This document shows, piece after piece, positions 9,265-17,563 of a stretch of DNA of 38,430 bases. Source of the stretch: Marinifilaceae bacterium (GTDB lineage: Bacteria; Bacteroidota; Bacteroidia; Bacteroidales; Marinifilaceae); the NCBI GenBank assembly GCA_025210485.1, contig JAOARN010000025.1:1-38430 (forward strand), written 5' to 3'. A program made the position numbers and the translations under genes. The notes under the pieces were generated by a model. The model was not told the origin of the DNA. It saw only the letters and a program-made list of their open reading frames with translations, and made no database searches. Within the stretch, counting starts at the first letter, position 1. Every line of letters starts with the position of its first letter.

Positions 9265-9930
9265 ATGATAAGAAATTTACTTCGAAATTATTTATCTTTT
9301 ATTATGTTGTTTTTGTTTGTAAGTTTTAGTTCTTTTTCACAAACTAACTTGCAAAATGATTCCTTACGTGTGATTAGTTTTATTCCAAATAAAACATGTA
9401 AGTCTCTCAATCCTAAAATTAAGATTGTTTTTAACTCTCCTATAGTAGTTGATTATGGGGATGTAGTTTTATATAGTGACGAAATAGAGACGATGCGATT
9501 TGCTTTAATCGATACCGACTATTCTTATATAAATAATGATCAAGGAGTCGAATTTTTTCTGCCCGAACAATTAGTCAACAATAAAAGATATACTATTAAA
9601 CTTGAGAATCAATTGTTTTATTCTGACGAATATGGTTATTCAAAAGAATTTTCGGAAAAATGGTCTTTTCATGTGGTTACTGATGGTAATAAAGACAAGC
9701 AAAAGGAGGATATTAGTTTCTATCCTAATCCAGCTTCCGATTATATATATATTCGCAACTTTTCAAATCTATCCAAGCTTTATGTAATTAATCTAACTGG
9801 TAGGATAGTAATCGACACAGATGCTATAAGTAATAGATTATCAGTTTCAAAACTCCAGAAGGGAGTTTATTTTATTACTTTTATTCTTAAGGATGGAAGG
9901 AGAGTATCAAAAAAACTAGTGAAAAAATAA
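9265..9930 (+). CDS. Small secreted protein with T9SS type A sorting domain
   Basis: A 221-residue protein with a signal peptide (roughly residues 1-26, ending SFSSFSQ). Residues about 35-135 look like a single Ig-like Big_5-type domain: V-I-S-F-I-P-N near the start, then IKIVFNSPI and a later YTIKLENQL strand. The last ~75 residues are a T9SS type A C-terminal domain: SFYPNPASDYIYI, a central LYVINLTGRIV, and the ending KLQKGVYFITF...RVSKKLVKK. Such proteins cross the outer membrane through the T9SS, and the domain is normally cleaved. There is almost nothing besides one small domain, so it is probably an adhesin-like or structural piece rather than an enzyme. It is monocistronic, with a terminator 26 nt after the stop codon. 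Confidence 0.88.
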   Translation: MIRNLLRNYLSFIMLFLFVSFSSFSQTNLQNDSLRVISFIPNKTCKSLNPKIKIVFNSPIVVDYGDVVLYSDEIETMRFALIDTDYSYINNDQGVEFFLPEQLVNNKRYTIKLENQLFYSDEYGYSKEFSEKWSFHVVTDGNKDKQKEDISFYPNPASDYIYIRNFSNLSKLYVINLTGRIVIDTDAISNRLSVSKLQKGVYFITFILKDGRRVSKKLVKK

Positions 9931-9956
9931 GATTTATTATAACGAATAATCAAAAG

Positions 9957-9991
9957 CCCAGAATTAGATTTTCTATTTCTGGGTTTTTTTT
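9957..9991 (+). terminator. Intrinsic terminator of T9SS cargo gene
   Basis: Stem CCCAGAATTAG (9957-9967) pairs with CTATTTCTGGG (9973-9983) with one mismatch and a 5-nt loop, followed by a run of eight T. Confidence 0.88.
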
Positions 9992-10193
9992 ATTGCTAAA
10001 CTTTCATTAAAGTTTTGATAGGTCAGTTTAAATAATAGTTGGACTACATAAAATTATATCTATAGTATAGTTAAACTGCATAAAAAAAGATGCAAGTCAT
10101 ATTATTAAAGGAATATCTATGATGAAAGTAAAAATGGGTAAAAAATTACTGTTAAAAGATTCCATAAATTATAATATTACAAGTGCATAATAT

Positions 10194-10677
10194 TGCCTGA
10201 AAGGCATATGCAACTCATTGGGCTAGATAACAATAAAGAAAAAAAGTCTGTATGCCTGAAATATCAAATTAATTATAGAAGAAGTCTGGAGATGAATCAT
10301 TTTGTGGAAGTATGATTTTTAAATCTGAAAATAATAATTTATCAGCTTACCTTAAACGGCATATATACCACAGCCAAAACATAGTTGAGTTTGATTTCGT
10401 AATGAATTAAATATCAGCCTTACAGGCTTATCTTAAAACGGAACTTTACAACATCAGGCTATGCCTGATGTTATGCAATAAGAGCCTTTCAGGCAAATTT
10501 GCATTTACTAATTGAGCTTAGGCAAATACCTTAGCTAAAAGAAAAAAAAGAAATAAAATCCAACATATGTTTTATATTAGAAAATAATTAACTTTGCCTG
10601 AAAGGCATATACAACAAAGCCCAATGCAAAGCATTGGGCTAAAATGATTTATAAGTAAAAAGGCTGTAAGCCTGAAA
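10194..10677 (-). repeat. Dispersed hairpin-rich repeat, copy 2 (one full unit plus a fragment)
   Basis: Reverse-orientation copy of the ~410-bp element: one complete unit from about 10677 down to about 10262, then roughly 70 bp of a second unit. The minus strand reads the AGGCT/AGCCT hairpin (10660-10677), the 10-bp AGCCCAATGC stem (10620-10642 on the plus strand, loop AAA), the TGCCT/AGGCA hairpin, GCCTGAAAGGC-type motifs, and an intact CATCAGGC-TAT-GCCTGATG hairpin near 10453-10471. Its leading end is 75 bases beyond the stop of the S41 protease gene, in the same orientation. The stretch 9992-10193 before it holds nothing I can name. Confidence 0.88.
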
Positions 10678-10752
10678 TAAACATTAATAAATAATTTTTT
10701 TAATTAAAGCATGCTGTAGTTATACTGATACCTTTTGTGATGTATCTAGAGT

Positions 10753-12054
10753 TTAGTATGCATTTATTAACTGGTCAAGACCCTTATTACGTTTTAGTTT
10801 TCTAGTAATAAGTGGTGTCGATTTGTAAACCATAGAAGTAGTTCCCCCACTGATAAGTTCAATTGCTTTTGCAATACAAAGTTCATTTTCAGATCCGAAG
10901 TCATGTGTTAAATCATCTTTCACTTCATGGTTAACAGGAATACCATTAAAGAAATCACCTTCCATATTTGAGTTTTTAATGGAGAAAGTAATAGGTACAA
11001 TAGCAAGATTTAAAGCTTCATTTTCAAAAACATACATTCCTACAGGTTTGCCATGAGTTTTCGAACCTATCAAGACGATATTCTCCTCACCCATATGCGG
11101 TTTTAAACCATTTATTACAAGTTCACTAGCTGATGCTGTTGCACTTGTAGTAATTACATAAATTTTGCTGAATTTAAATGCACTTGTTTCTTTTCCAAAA
11201 TTTAAAGCTTTGTTCAAATCTTGTTTCTTTTCATTGTGAATGTAATTGCCAAAAACCTTACCTTCAAAGTCGTTACCAGTAATAAGTGAAGCAAGCTGAT
11301 TTGCAATATCAACACTTCCGCCACCATTGTATCTAAGGTCAAGAATAAGGGCTTCGGGAGTTTCGTTACTAAAATAATTGAAGGCATCATTCAATTCATC
11401 CTTTGATGATCCCAGGAAACTATTGAATGCTAGGTATGCAATCTTTTTTCCTCCGTGATTTATAATCGATTTTTTCAGTACTGTGTTCTGATTAATTTCA
11501 CTTAACTCACTGCTAACAGTTTTTTCATTAAGACCATCAGGACTTTGAAATTTAATTTTCAAAGTCTCAGATTTGATTTCACTAGTGATAGATTTATCGT
11601 CTAAATCAGCAATTTTATTATCGTTAATTTCAAGAACTTTCCATCCACGTGTGATACCTGATTTGAAATAGTTTGATTCGTTGAATACAAGACTCACTCT
11701 GAAATCATCGTCTGCATTGAATTCAAAAGAGATACCATGTCCTTTGTAGGTTCCGTTATTAAGGAAATTTCGAAGTGAATTCAAATCAGCAATATAGCTC
11801 CATTTGTCTTTATCTGATAGTCTTGAATCAAAATATTCATTGTAGGTCGAATAATTTTTTATATCAGATGACTTAAGTTCGTCAAGCCAATAGTACCAGT
11901 TTTCTAGAGTTTCGTCAAGTGCAGCTTGAATCGTATTGCTATTATTTGTTTTGTTACTGTCGTCATCATCATCGGATGTACAAGAATAAAAGCCTAAGCT
12001 TAAAAATAAAGCCAGAAATAGGCTTGAAAATTTTCTATAAGAAATAAAATTCAT
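10753..12054 (-). CDS. S41-family C-terminal-processing-type protease, lipoprotein
   Basis: A 433-residue lipoprotein: signal peptide with lipobox GFYSC (lipid Cys25), followed at once by TSDDDDDS. An acidic stretch at this place matches the lipoprotein export signal known in Bacteroidota, so exposure on the cell surface is likely. An N-terminal helical region (about 45-110) and a PDZ-like region (about 110-185, with GHGISFEF and GWKVLEIND) precede the S41 protease core. The core carries LILDLRYNGGG, the catalytic Ser region TSATASASE, and the catalytic Lys region IGSKTHGK, so the Ser/Lys dyad appears intact. The substrate is unknown. No operon partner; a dispersed repeat lies directly downstream. 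Confidence 0.9.
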   Translation of the reverse strand: MNFISYRKFSSLFLALFLSLGFYSCTSDDDDDSNKTNNSNTIQAALDETLENWYYWLDELKSSDIKNYSTYNEYFDSRLSDKDKWSYIADLNSLRNFLNNGTYKGHGISFEFNADDDFRVSLVFNESNYFKSGITRGWKVLEINDNKIADLDDKSITSEIKSETLKIKFQSPDGLNEKTVSSELSEINQNTVLKKSIINHGGKKIAYLAFNSFLGSSKDELNDAFNYFSNETPEALILDLRYNGGGSVDIANQLASLITGNDFEGKVFGNYIHNEKKQDLNKALNFGKETSAFKFSKIYVITTSATASASELVINGLKPHMGEENIVLIGSKTHGKPVGMYVFENEALNLAIVPITFSIKNSNMEGDFFNGIPVNHEVKDDLTHDFGSENELCIAKAIELISGGTTSMVYKSTPLITRKLKRNKGLDQLINAY

Positions 12055-12270
12055 TGTAATTAGTTTTAATAATTCAGATTCGTAAATTTAATTTAAAAAT
12101 CTAACACTTCTATTAACTAAATGCTGATTTAATAAGTGATTGATTATTTAACGTAATTATTATATATAAATTATCAATTAATGAATATTTTTAGTATTCA
12201 TAACACTTAAACATTGATGTTTATATAGGTTAAACATATGTTAAATTTTAGATTTTTAAAATATATAATG

Positions 12271-12278
12271 TATTTTTG
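12271..12278 (+). promoter_or_regulatory. -7 element next to the ruvB start codon
   Basis: TATTTTTG matches TAnnTTTG and ends only 5 nt before the ruvB ATG (12284). Transcription should start at or within a few bases of the start codon, which implies a leaderless or nearly leaderless message. No clear -33 TTG is present. Confidence 0.45.
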
Positions 12279-12283
12279 TCAAA

Positions 12284-13309
12284 ATGAGTGAACCAATAGA
12301 TATACGTAGTAATAGTTTTTCTGATAAGGACAAGGATTTAGACAAAAGGCTTCGTCCACTACAATTTGACGATTTTAAAGGACAAGATAAAATTGTTGAA
12401 AACTTAAGGATTTTTGTTCAAGCAGCAAAGCTTAGAGAAGAATCTTTGGACCATGTCTTACTTCATGGCCCTCCAGGTCTTGGAAAAACAACTCTTTCAA
12501 ATATTATTGCTAATGAACTAGGTGTTGGTTTTAAATTAACATCAGGTCCAGTATTGGATAAGCCTGGTGATTTGGCTGGATTGTTGACTAATCTTGACGA
12601 AAATGATGTTCTTTTTATTGATGAAATACATCGTTTAAGTCCTATTGTGGAAGAGTACCTTTATTCTGCAATGGAGGATTTCCGAATCGATATTATGATC
12701 GATAAAGGTCCAGCTGCAAGAAGTATACAGATTGAGTTAAATCCATTCACTTTGATTGGAGCTACTACTCGTTCGGGTTTGCTAACATCTCCTCTTAGAG
12801 CCAGATTTGGAATTAACAGTCACTTGGAATATTATGATCTCGATATTCTTTCAAATATTGTAAGTCGCTCGGCTGGAATTTTAAATATTGAAATAGAGGA
12901 TCAAGCAGCAAAAGAAATTGCCTCGCGTAGTAGAGGAACTCCTCGTATTGCCAACGCTTTGCTTCGTAGAGTGAGAGATTTTGCACAGGTTAAAGGCAAT
13001 GGGAAAATTGATATAGAAATAACTAATTATGCATTATCAGCTCTGAATATCGATCAATATGGTCTCGACGATATGGACAATAAAATATTATCTGTCTTAA
13101 TACATAAATTTGGCGGTGGACCTGTCGGTATTTCAACTATTGCCACTGCTGTCGGTGAGGATGCAGGAACCATAGAGGAGGTTTATGAACCTTTTTTAAT
13201 AAAGGAGGGTTTTATAAAAAGAACACCTCGTGGTCGTGAGTTGACGGATTTAGCATATAAGCATTTAGGTCAAAGTAGAAATAAATTAGACGATTATAGC
13301 TTGTTTTAG
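12284..13309 (+). CDS. ruvB: Holliday junction branch migration ATPase RuvB
   Basis: A 341-residue AAA+ motor that, with RuvA, drives branch migration of Holliday junctions during recombinational repair; RuvC then resolves them. Visible motifs: Walker [10 protein letters not shown] (62-70), Walker B FIDEIHR (111-117), sensor I/arginine-finger region [18 protein letters not shown] (159-176), sensor II near [13 protein letters not shown], and the C-terminal winged helix with [11 protein letters not shown] and [12 protein letters not shown]. Length is typical. The [11 protein letters not shown] motif sits at the usual place after the start, supporting the ATG at 12284. It stands alone: ruvA and ruvC are not nearby. 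Confidence 0.98.
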   Translation: MSEPIDIRSNSFSDKDKDLDKRLRPLQFDDFKGQDKIVENLRIFVQAAKLREESLDHVLLHGPPGLGKTTLSNIIANELGVGFKLTSGPVLDKPGDLAGLLTNLDENDVLFIDEIHRLSPIVEEYLYSAMEDFRIDIMIDKGPAARSIQIELNPFTLIGATTRSGLLTSPLRARFGINSHLEYYDLDILSNIVSRSAGILNIEIEDQAAKEIASRSRGTPRIANALLRRVRDFAQVKGNGKIDIEITNYALSALNIDQYGLDDMDNKILSVLIHKFGGGPVGISTIATAVGEDAGTIEEVYEPFLIKEGFIKRTPRGRELTDLAYKHLGQSRNKLDDYSLF

Positions 13310-13588
13310 TAGCTATAACTATTAGTAAAATTAAGTTGAAAATACTATTTAAGCAGAATATCTAATTAAATAATAAGAAACTAAATAGATAATAGGAATC
13401 TTCTGGAAATTAATATTCGTAAATTAGATTAGAACATATTTTATAATATTTCGTATAATGTAGTATATTTAACTTAAGAATCAGCTTGGGTAAATGATAG
13501 TTGATCTAGAATATCTGATTATCATGTGAATGCCAGAAATTAGATTATTAATATTATAAATTATAATTTATATATAAGTATTCAAATT

Positions 13589-14692
13589 ATGACACGAATT
13601 CTGAAAATAAGTTTGATTTTTGTTTTAGCTTTAAGTCTAAACAATGTCAATGCACAGAGAAAGGCGAAGAACGCTGTAATCTCGTTTAAACAAAAAGTTA
13701 TTGAGTTAGGTAAATTTAAGGAAGAAGAAGGACCTAAAACAGTAAAATATGAATTTAAAAATAACGGAAGTGTTCCTATTTTGATTCGAAATGTTAATGC
13801 TTCATGTGGTTGTACAACTCCAACATGGTCAAAAGAACCCATTCCACCTAAAGCTAAGGGTTTTATTGAAGTGAAATTTGATCCTAAAAATCGCCCAGGA
13901 GGATTCGAAAAATCTATTTCAGTTTATGCAAACACACAACCTGCTTATACTGTCTTGAAATTAAAAGGAAGAGTTATTCCAAGGGAGAAAACTCCTGCCG
14001 AGAGATTTCCTACAAATTATTTCGGTTTACGAATGAGATCTAGTTCAATACCTTTTACAAGAGTTAAAAATAATCAAACCAAAAGGTCTCAAATAGCGAT
14101 TTACAACGATAGCAAAGAAGATATAAAACTAGAATTTGATAATTATAGAAAATATATTAAGATTAAAATGGAACCCGAAGTGCTTAAACCTAAGCAGAAA
14201 GGTTTTATAGTTGCGAGTTTTGATGCAAGTGTTAAGAATCAATTTGGGGCTTCATATGATTATATCAGAGCAAATATAAACGGAGATGAAAACAAAAGAG
14301 TAAGATTCTTATGTACTGCCTCAGTAGTTGAAGATTTTTCTAAACTTACACCTGAGCAAAGAATAAATGCTCCAAAGGTTCGATTTAATACAAAAACTGT
14401 AGACTTTGGTGAAGCTATAGCTGGTGAAAAGAAAACAGTAGAATTTATTATAGAGAACAGAGGAAAAGATGACCTGTTTATTAGACGAATAAGACCTACA
14501 TGTGGTTGTACTTCACTTGCTCCAACCAAAAAAGTTTTGAAAAGCGGTGAATCGATTCCTTTAAAAGTTGTATTCGATACAAGAGGAAAAAGAGGTCGTG
14601 TAAATAAAACTATTTATGTGACAACTAACGATCCAAGTAACCCAACTTCAATTTTAAGATTAGTAGGAAATGTAAGACTTGCTAAAAAATAG
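13589..14692 (+). CDS. DUF1573 secreted protein with two Ig-like repeats
   Basis: A 367-residue exported protein with a signal peptide (about residues 1-23, ending NNVNAQ). It has two DUF1573 domains, about residues 30-125 and 275-365, each with the family signature: SCGCTTPTW near 72-80 and TCGCTSLAP near 304-312. Between them lies a region of similar beta-sandwich character without the cysteine motif. DUF1573 domains resemble the MSP/ASH Ig folds and are abundant in secreted Bacteroidota proteins; their precise role is unknown. The C-G-C pairs could bind metal or form disulfides (inference). It is monocistronic and converges on thiL with a shared terminator. Confidence 0.85.
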   Translation: MTRILKISLIFVLALSLNNVNAQRKAKNAVISFKQKVIELGKFKEEEGPKTVKYEFKNNGSVPILIRNVNASCGCTTPTWSKEPIPPKAKGFIEVKFDPKNRPGGFEKSISVYANTQPAYTVLKLKGRVIPREKTPAERFPTNYFGLRMRSSSIPFTRVKNNQTKRSQIAIYNDSKEDIKLEFDNYRKYIKIKMEPEVLKPKQKGFIVASFDASVKNQFGASYDYIRANINGDENKRVRFLCTASVVEDFSKLTPEQRINAPKVRFNTKTVDFGEAIAGEKKTVEFIIENRGKDDLFIRRIRPTCGCTSLAPTKKVLKSGESIPLKVVFDTRGKRGRVNKTIYVTTNDPSNPTSILRLVGNVRLAKK

Positions 14693-14712
14693 CATTTACA
14701 TAAATATTAAAA

Positions 14713-14750
14713 AAACAAAGGCAATTGTAAATCAACAATTGCCTTTGTTT
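14713..14750. terminator. Shared two-way terminator
   Basis: A perfect 16-bp stem: AAACAAAGGCAATTGT (14713-14728) with ACAATTGCCTTTGTTT (14735-14750), loop of 6 nt, T-run after on the plus strand and A-run before. It serves both the DUF1573 gene and thiL. Confidence 0.92.
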
Positions 14751-14763
14751 TTTAATAATCATA

Positions 14764-15786
14764 TTACAGTTTCCAGCCTTGAGCTTTTAACTCGATTTCG
14801 TTATTATCTCTAGTAACAAGTTGTCTACCTTTTGAAATATCACATGTATGACCTATGATTTTAATCCCCTTGCATTCCTTTAACTCATCATGCATATCAA
14901 GTGGGAAAGTAAATAATAACTCATAATCTTCGCCGCCGTTTAGAGCAAAAATTGTAGAGTTCATATTTAATTCTTCTGCCATTTTATGAGTTTGGTAGTC
15001 AACAGGGATTTTGTCCTCAAATATTTGACAACCTAATCCACTTTTCTCACATAAGTGCATTACCTCTGAAGATAAACCATCTGAAATGTCTATCATTGAG
15101 CTCGGAATCCAATTTTTTGATTTGAATAATTCGAAAATATCTTTTCTTGCCTCTGGTTTCAATTGTCTTTCTAATATATATTCGTATCCTTCTAGGTCTG
15201 GTTGAACTTTTGGATTATCTGCAAATACTCTTTTCTCACGTTCTAGTAATTGCAATCCTGCATATGCCGCACCTAAATCACCACTTACACAAATTAATTC
15301 ATTTGGCTTAGCTGTGTTGCGGTAGCATATTTCTTCTTCTTTTGCCATTCCAATAGCTGTTATGCTAATACAAAATCCAGTTAAAGAAGATGTGGTGTCT
15401 CCTCCAACAAGATCTACATTATAATTATCGCAAGCAAGTTTGATACCCTCATAAAATAAATCTAATTCCTCTACCGAGAATCTTTTCGACACAGCTATTG
15501 AAACTGTAATTTGTTGAGGTGTGGCATTCATAGCATAAAGGTCAGAAATGTTTACCGCTACAGATTTGTAACCTAAATGAATCAAAGGTGTATAACTCAA
15601 ATCAAAATGTATTCCTTCAACAAGCATATCTGTTGTAACAACAGTTTTGTTGTTTGAAAAATCAAGTACGGCAGCATCATCACCAATTCCAAATTTAGAT
15701 GATTCGTGTTTTAGTTCGAAATTTTCTGTTAAGTGATCAATTAACTTAAATTCGCCTAGGCTTGATATTTCTGTTTTATTTGTCAT
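14764..15786 (-). CDS. thiL: Thiamine-monophosphate kinase ThiL
   Basis: A 340-residue enzyme that phosphorylates thiamine monophosphate to the cofactor thiamine diphosphate using ATP, the last step of thiamine synthesis. It belongs to the AIR synthase/PurM-like fold: N-terminal GIGDDAAVLD (33-42), the metal-binding TDMLVEGIHFDLSY, NISDLYAMNATP, the LVGGDTTSS motif, and the C-terminal DISDGLSSE and LNGGEDYELLF motifs. All are intact and the length is normal. It is not next to other thi genes, and I see no TPP riboswitch in the 700-bp region upstream of its start. Confidence 0.95.
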   Translation of the reverse strand: MTNKTEISSLGEFKLIDHLTENFELKHESSKFGIGDDAAVLDFSNNKTVVTTDMLVEGIHFDLSYTPLIHLGYKSVAVNISDLYAMNATPQQITVSIAVSKRFSVEELDLFYEGIKLACDNYNVDLVGGDTTSSLTGFCISITAIGMAKEEEICYRNTAKPNELICVSGDLGAAYAGLQLLEREKRVFADNPKVQPDLEGYEYILERQLKPEARKDIFELFKSKNWIPSSMIDISDGLSSEVMHLCEKSGLGCQIFEDKIPVDYQTHKMAEELNMNSTIFALNGGEDYELLFTFPLDMHDELKECKGIKIIGHTCDISKGRQLVTRDNNEIELKAQGWKL

Positions 15787-16270
15787 CGTTTATAATATGA
15801 AGTTAAAATATATTGTTAAAAGCATATTTCGTATATCTGTCTGTAGTTTTAAAGAATTAGTAGATTGTTTAATAAAATTTAGAATATTAAAATCTCAGCG
15901 ACTTTAAAAAGACAAAGAACTAGCTAAAATATACATGCAAAGTTAATTAAGAAATTAAGATAGTTTAAATTAAAAATAAAAATTAAGAAATTTTTATAAT
16001 TCAACATTTAAAATACGGTGGAAGTTTATAATTAACTATGAAAATTATATGTTTTTTATTTTATAAGTATAAAAATATGTAAGAAAGAAAAAATATCAGT
16101 TTTACAAAAAAATACGACCAATAGAAGAAGCCAAGGCATATTAAATTTTATTTTAAATAATAAAACTGTTTATTTATAAAATAAAAAAAACGGAACTTCG
16201 TTATTAGTGTAAAGGATTTTGTTTTACAAAATATTAGTATTGAAAATAAGCTATATATGAAGTTATAATT
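15787..16270. other. Non-coding AT-rich divergent intergenic region
   Basis: Lies between the divergent thiL and T9SS operon. I searched for a THI-box riboswitch, tRNA or hairpins and saw none that I can support; it is low-complexity A/T-rich sequence with a promoter-like element at its right end. Confidence 0.55.
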
Positions 16271-16273
16271 ATG

Positions 16274-16281
16274 TATATTTG
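16274..16281 (+). promoter_or_regulatory. -7 element of the T9SS operon
   Basis: TATATTTG is an exact TAnnTTTG match. Transcription from about 16287 would give a leader of about 290 nt before the porP start at 16579. No convincing -33 TTG is at the right spacing. Confidence 0.4.
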
Positions 16282-16434
16282 TGCACTGTACGAAAAAACA
16301 GCTTAAGTATTTATTTCAAGCTAAGAAGGATGTCGATATATGATTATTTGATTTCAACTAACATAATTAATTTAGATAGAAAATAAAGTAATTTTTTTAG
16401 TGAAAATATAGTTCTTATTTAACTAATAACCATA

Positions 16435-16494
16435 ATGAAACATCCTAAGAAAAAATATAAAAACAAAGGCAGACGCACAATTATTATTGACTAA
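16435..16494 (+). CDS. Possible 19-residue leader peptide upstream of porP
   Basis: ATG at 16435 to TAA at 16492-16494 encodes MKHPKKKYKNKGRRTIIID, a very basic peptide (9 of 19 residues Lys/Arg) ending with a run of Ile codons. It lies inside the predicted T9SS operon leader, 84 nt before the chosen porP start. It has no recognisable family, and in DNA this A-rich a short frame can arise by chance. It could be a regulatory upstream frame or nothing. Confidence 0.25.
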   Translation: MKHPKKKYKNKGRRTIIID

Positions 16495-16578
16495 TGTATG
16501 GAATGTTTTGATAAAACTTGTAAGGATGATATTTTTTTGTTTACTTTACTCCTTTGCATGGAGAGGCTACTTACAAGG

Positions 16579-17523
16579 ATGAATTTTTTTGGAATACTAA
16601 ACTTAACTATTTTACTATTAGTGATTAATCTTGCCGAAGTGAAAGCACAGCAAGATCCACAATTTAGTCAAAATATGTTCAATATGCAATCTGTGAACCC
16701 TGCTTATGTAGGTATACACGATGGGATGGTTGCATCTGTCTTGGGAAGAAGGCAGTGGGTCGGTTTTGACAATGCTCCTAATACATCAGTATTTAGTTTT
16801 AGTATGCCTATTGAAATACTAAGACAAAAAAATGGTATAGGACTTAATATAATAAGCGATAGATTAGGTTTCGAAAATAAAACATTCATCAAGTGTAATT
16901 ATGCATACCCTTTGAGCACAAAGTATGGTATTATTCACCTAGGGCTTAACTTTGGATTATATAATAATAATATAGAGGCTCAGTGGTATGTCCCAGCAGG
17001 AGACGATTTTACATCTCCTCAGGATGATCTTGGAACTTCCAGTACTGATGAGGGGAAAATGGCTTTAGATTTAGGACTTGGGGCTTTTCTTGAAAATGAA
17101 AAATATTATATTGGTTTATCTATATCGCATATAAATAAACCAGAAACAAAATACGGTGATAATTTAGCTTTATATCTTGATCGTCACTATTATTTAATGT
17201 GTGGATACAGGGTTTTTGTTGATCCAAAAATTGAATTACAACCTTCTCTGTTCTACAAAACAAATATTAGTTCGGGTCAATTTGATGTAAATTTAAACTG
17301 CCGATACAATAAAAAGTATTTTGGGGGCGTTTCTTATAGAGTTAAAGATGCAGTCTCCATGATAGGCGGATTTGTTTTTAAATCAGCTGTGCAATTATCT
17401 TATTCTTACGATATTTCAATGTCGAGAATCAAAAAACCTTCTCACGAAATATCAGTAGTATATATGTTTAAAGCACGTGTTGAAAAAAGAAAGCAAATAT
17501 ATAAGAGCATAAGATTTTTATAA
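16579..17523 (+). CDS. porP: PorP/SprF-family type IX secretion outer membrane protein
   Basis: A 314-residue PorP/SprF-like outer-membrane beta-barrel. I chose the ATG at 16579 because it gives a normal signal peptide (MNFFGILNLTILLLVINLAEVKAQ) and has GAGAGG 12 nt upstream; the frame stays open to an ATG at 16498, which would add 27 residues without signal-peptide character. The mature start QQDPQFSQNMFNMQSVNPAY and the following RRQWVGFDNAP are family hallmarks. In P. gingivalis porP heads the porPKLMN operon, the same order as here. PorP-like proteins anchor T9SS components or cargo at the outer membrane. Confidence 0.9.
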   Translation: MNFFGILNLTILLLVINLAEVKAQQDPQFSQNMFNMQSVNPAYVGIHDGMVASVLGRRQWVGFDNAPNTSVFSFSMPIEILRQKNGIGLNIISDRLGFENKTFIKCNYAYPLSTKYGIIHLGLNFGLYNNNIEAQWYVPAGDDFTSPQDDLGTSSTDEGKMALDLGLGAFLENEKYYIGLSISHINKPETKYGDNLALYLDRHYYLMCGYRVFVDPKIELQPSLFYKTNISSGQFDVNLNCRYNKKYFGGVSYRVKDAVSMIGGFVFKSAVQLSYSYDISMSRIKKPSHEISVVYMFKARVEKRKQIYKSIRFL

Positions 17524-17563
17524 TTATATCGAGACATTTGTTTAAAATAACTAGCAAATTACT

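Noticed and set aside
13582..13842. Minus-strand frame opposite the DUF1573 gene
   Set aside because: It lies within a well-supported gene on the other strand and has no recognisable features.
15787..16270. TPP riboswitch upstream of thiL
   Set aside because: I could not find the CTGAGA-type thi-box core in either orientation near the thiL start.
16498..16578. 27-residue N-terminal extension of PorP
   Set aside because: The residues are not part of a signal peptide, and the ATG at 16579 gives a standard one with a purine-rich site upstream.
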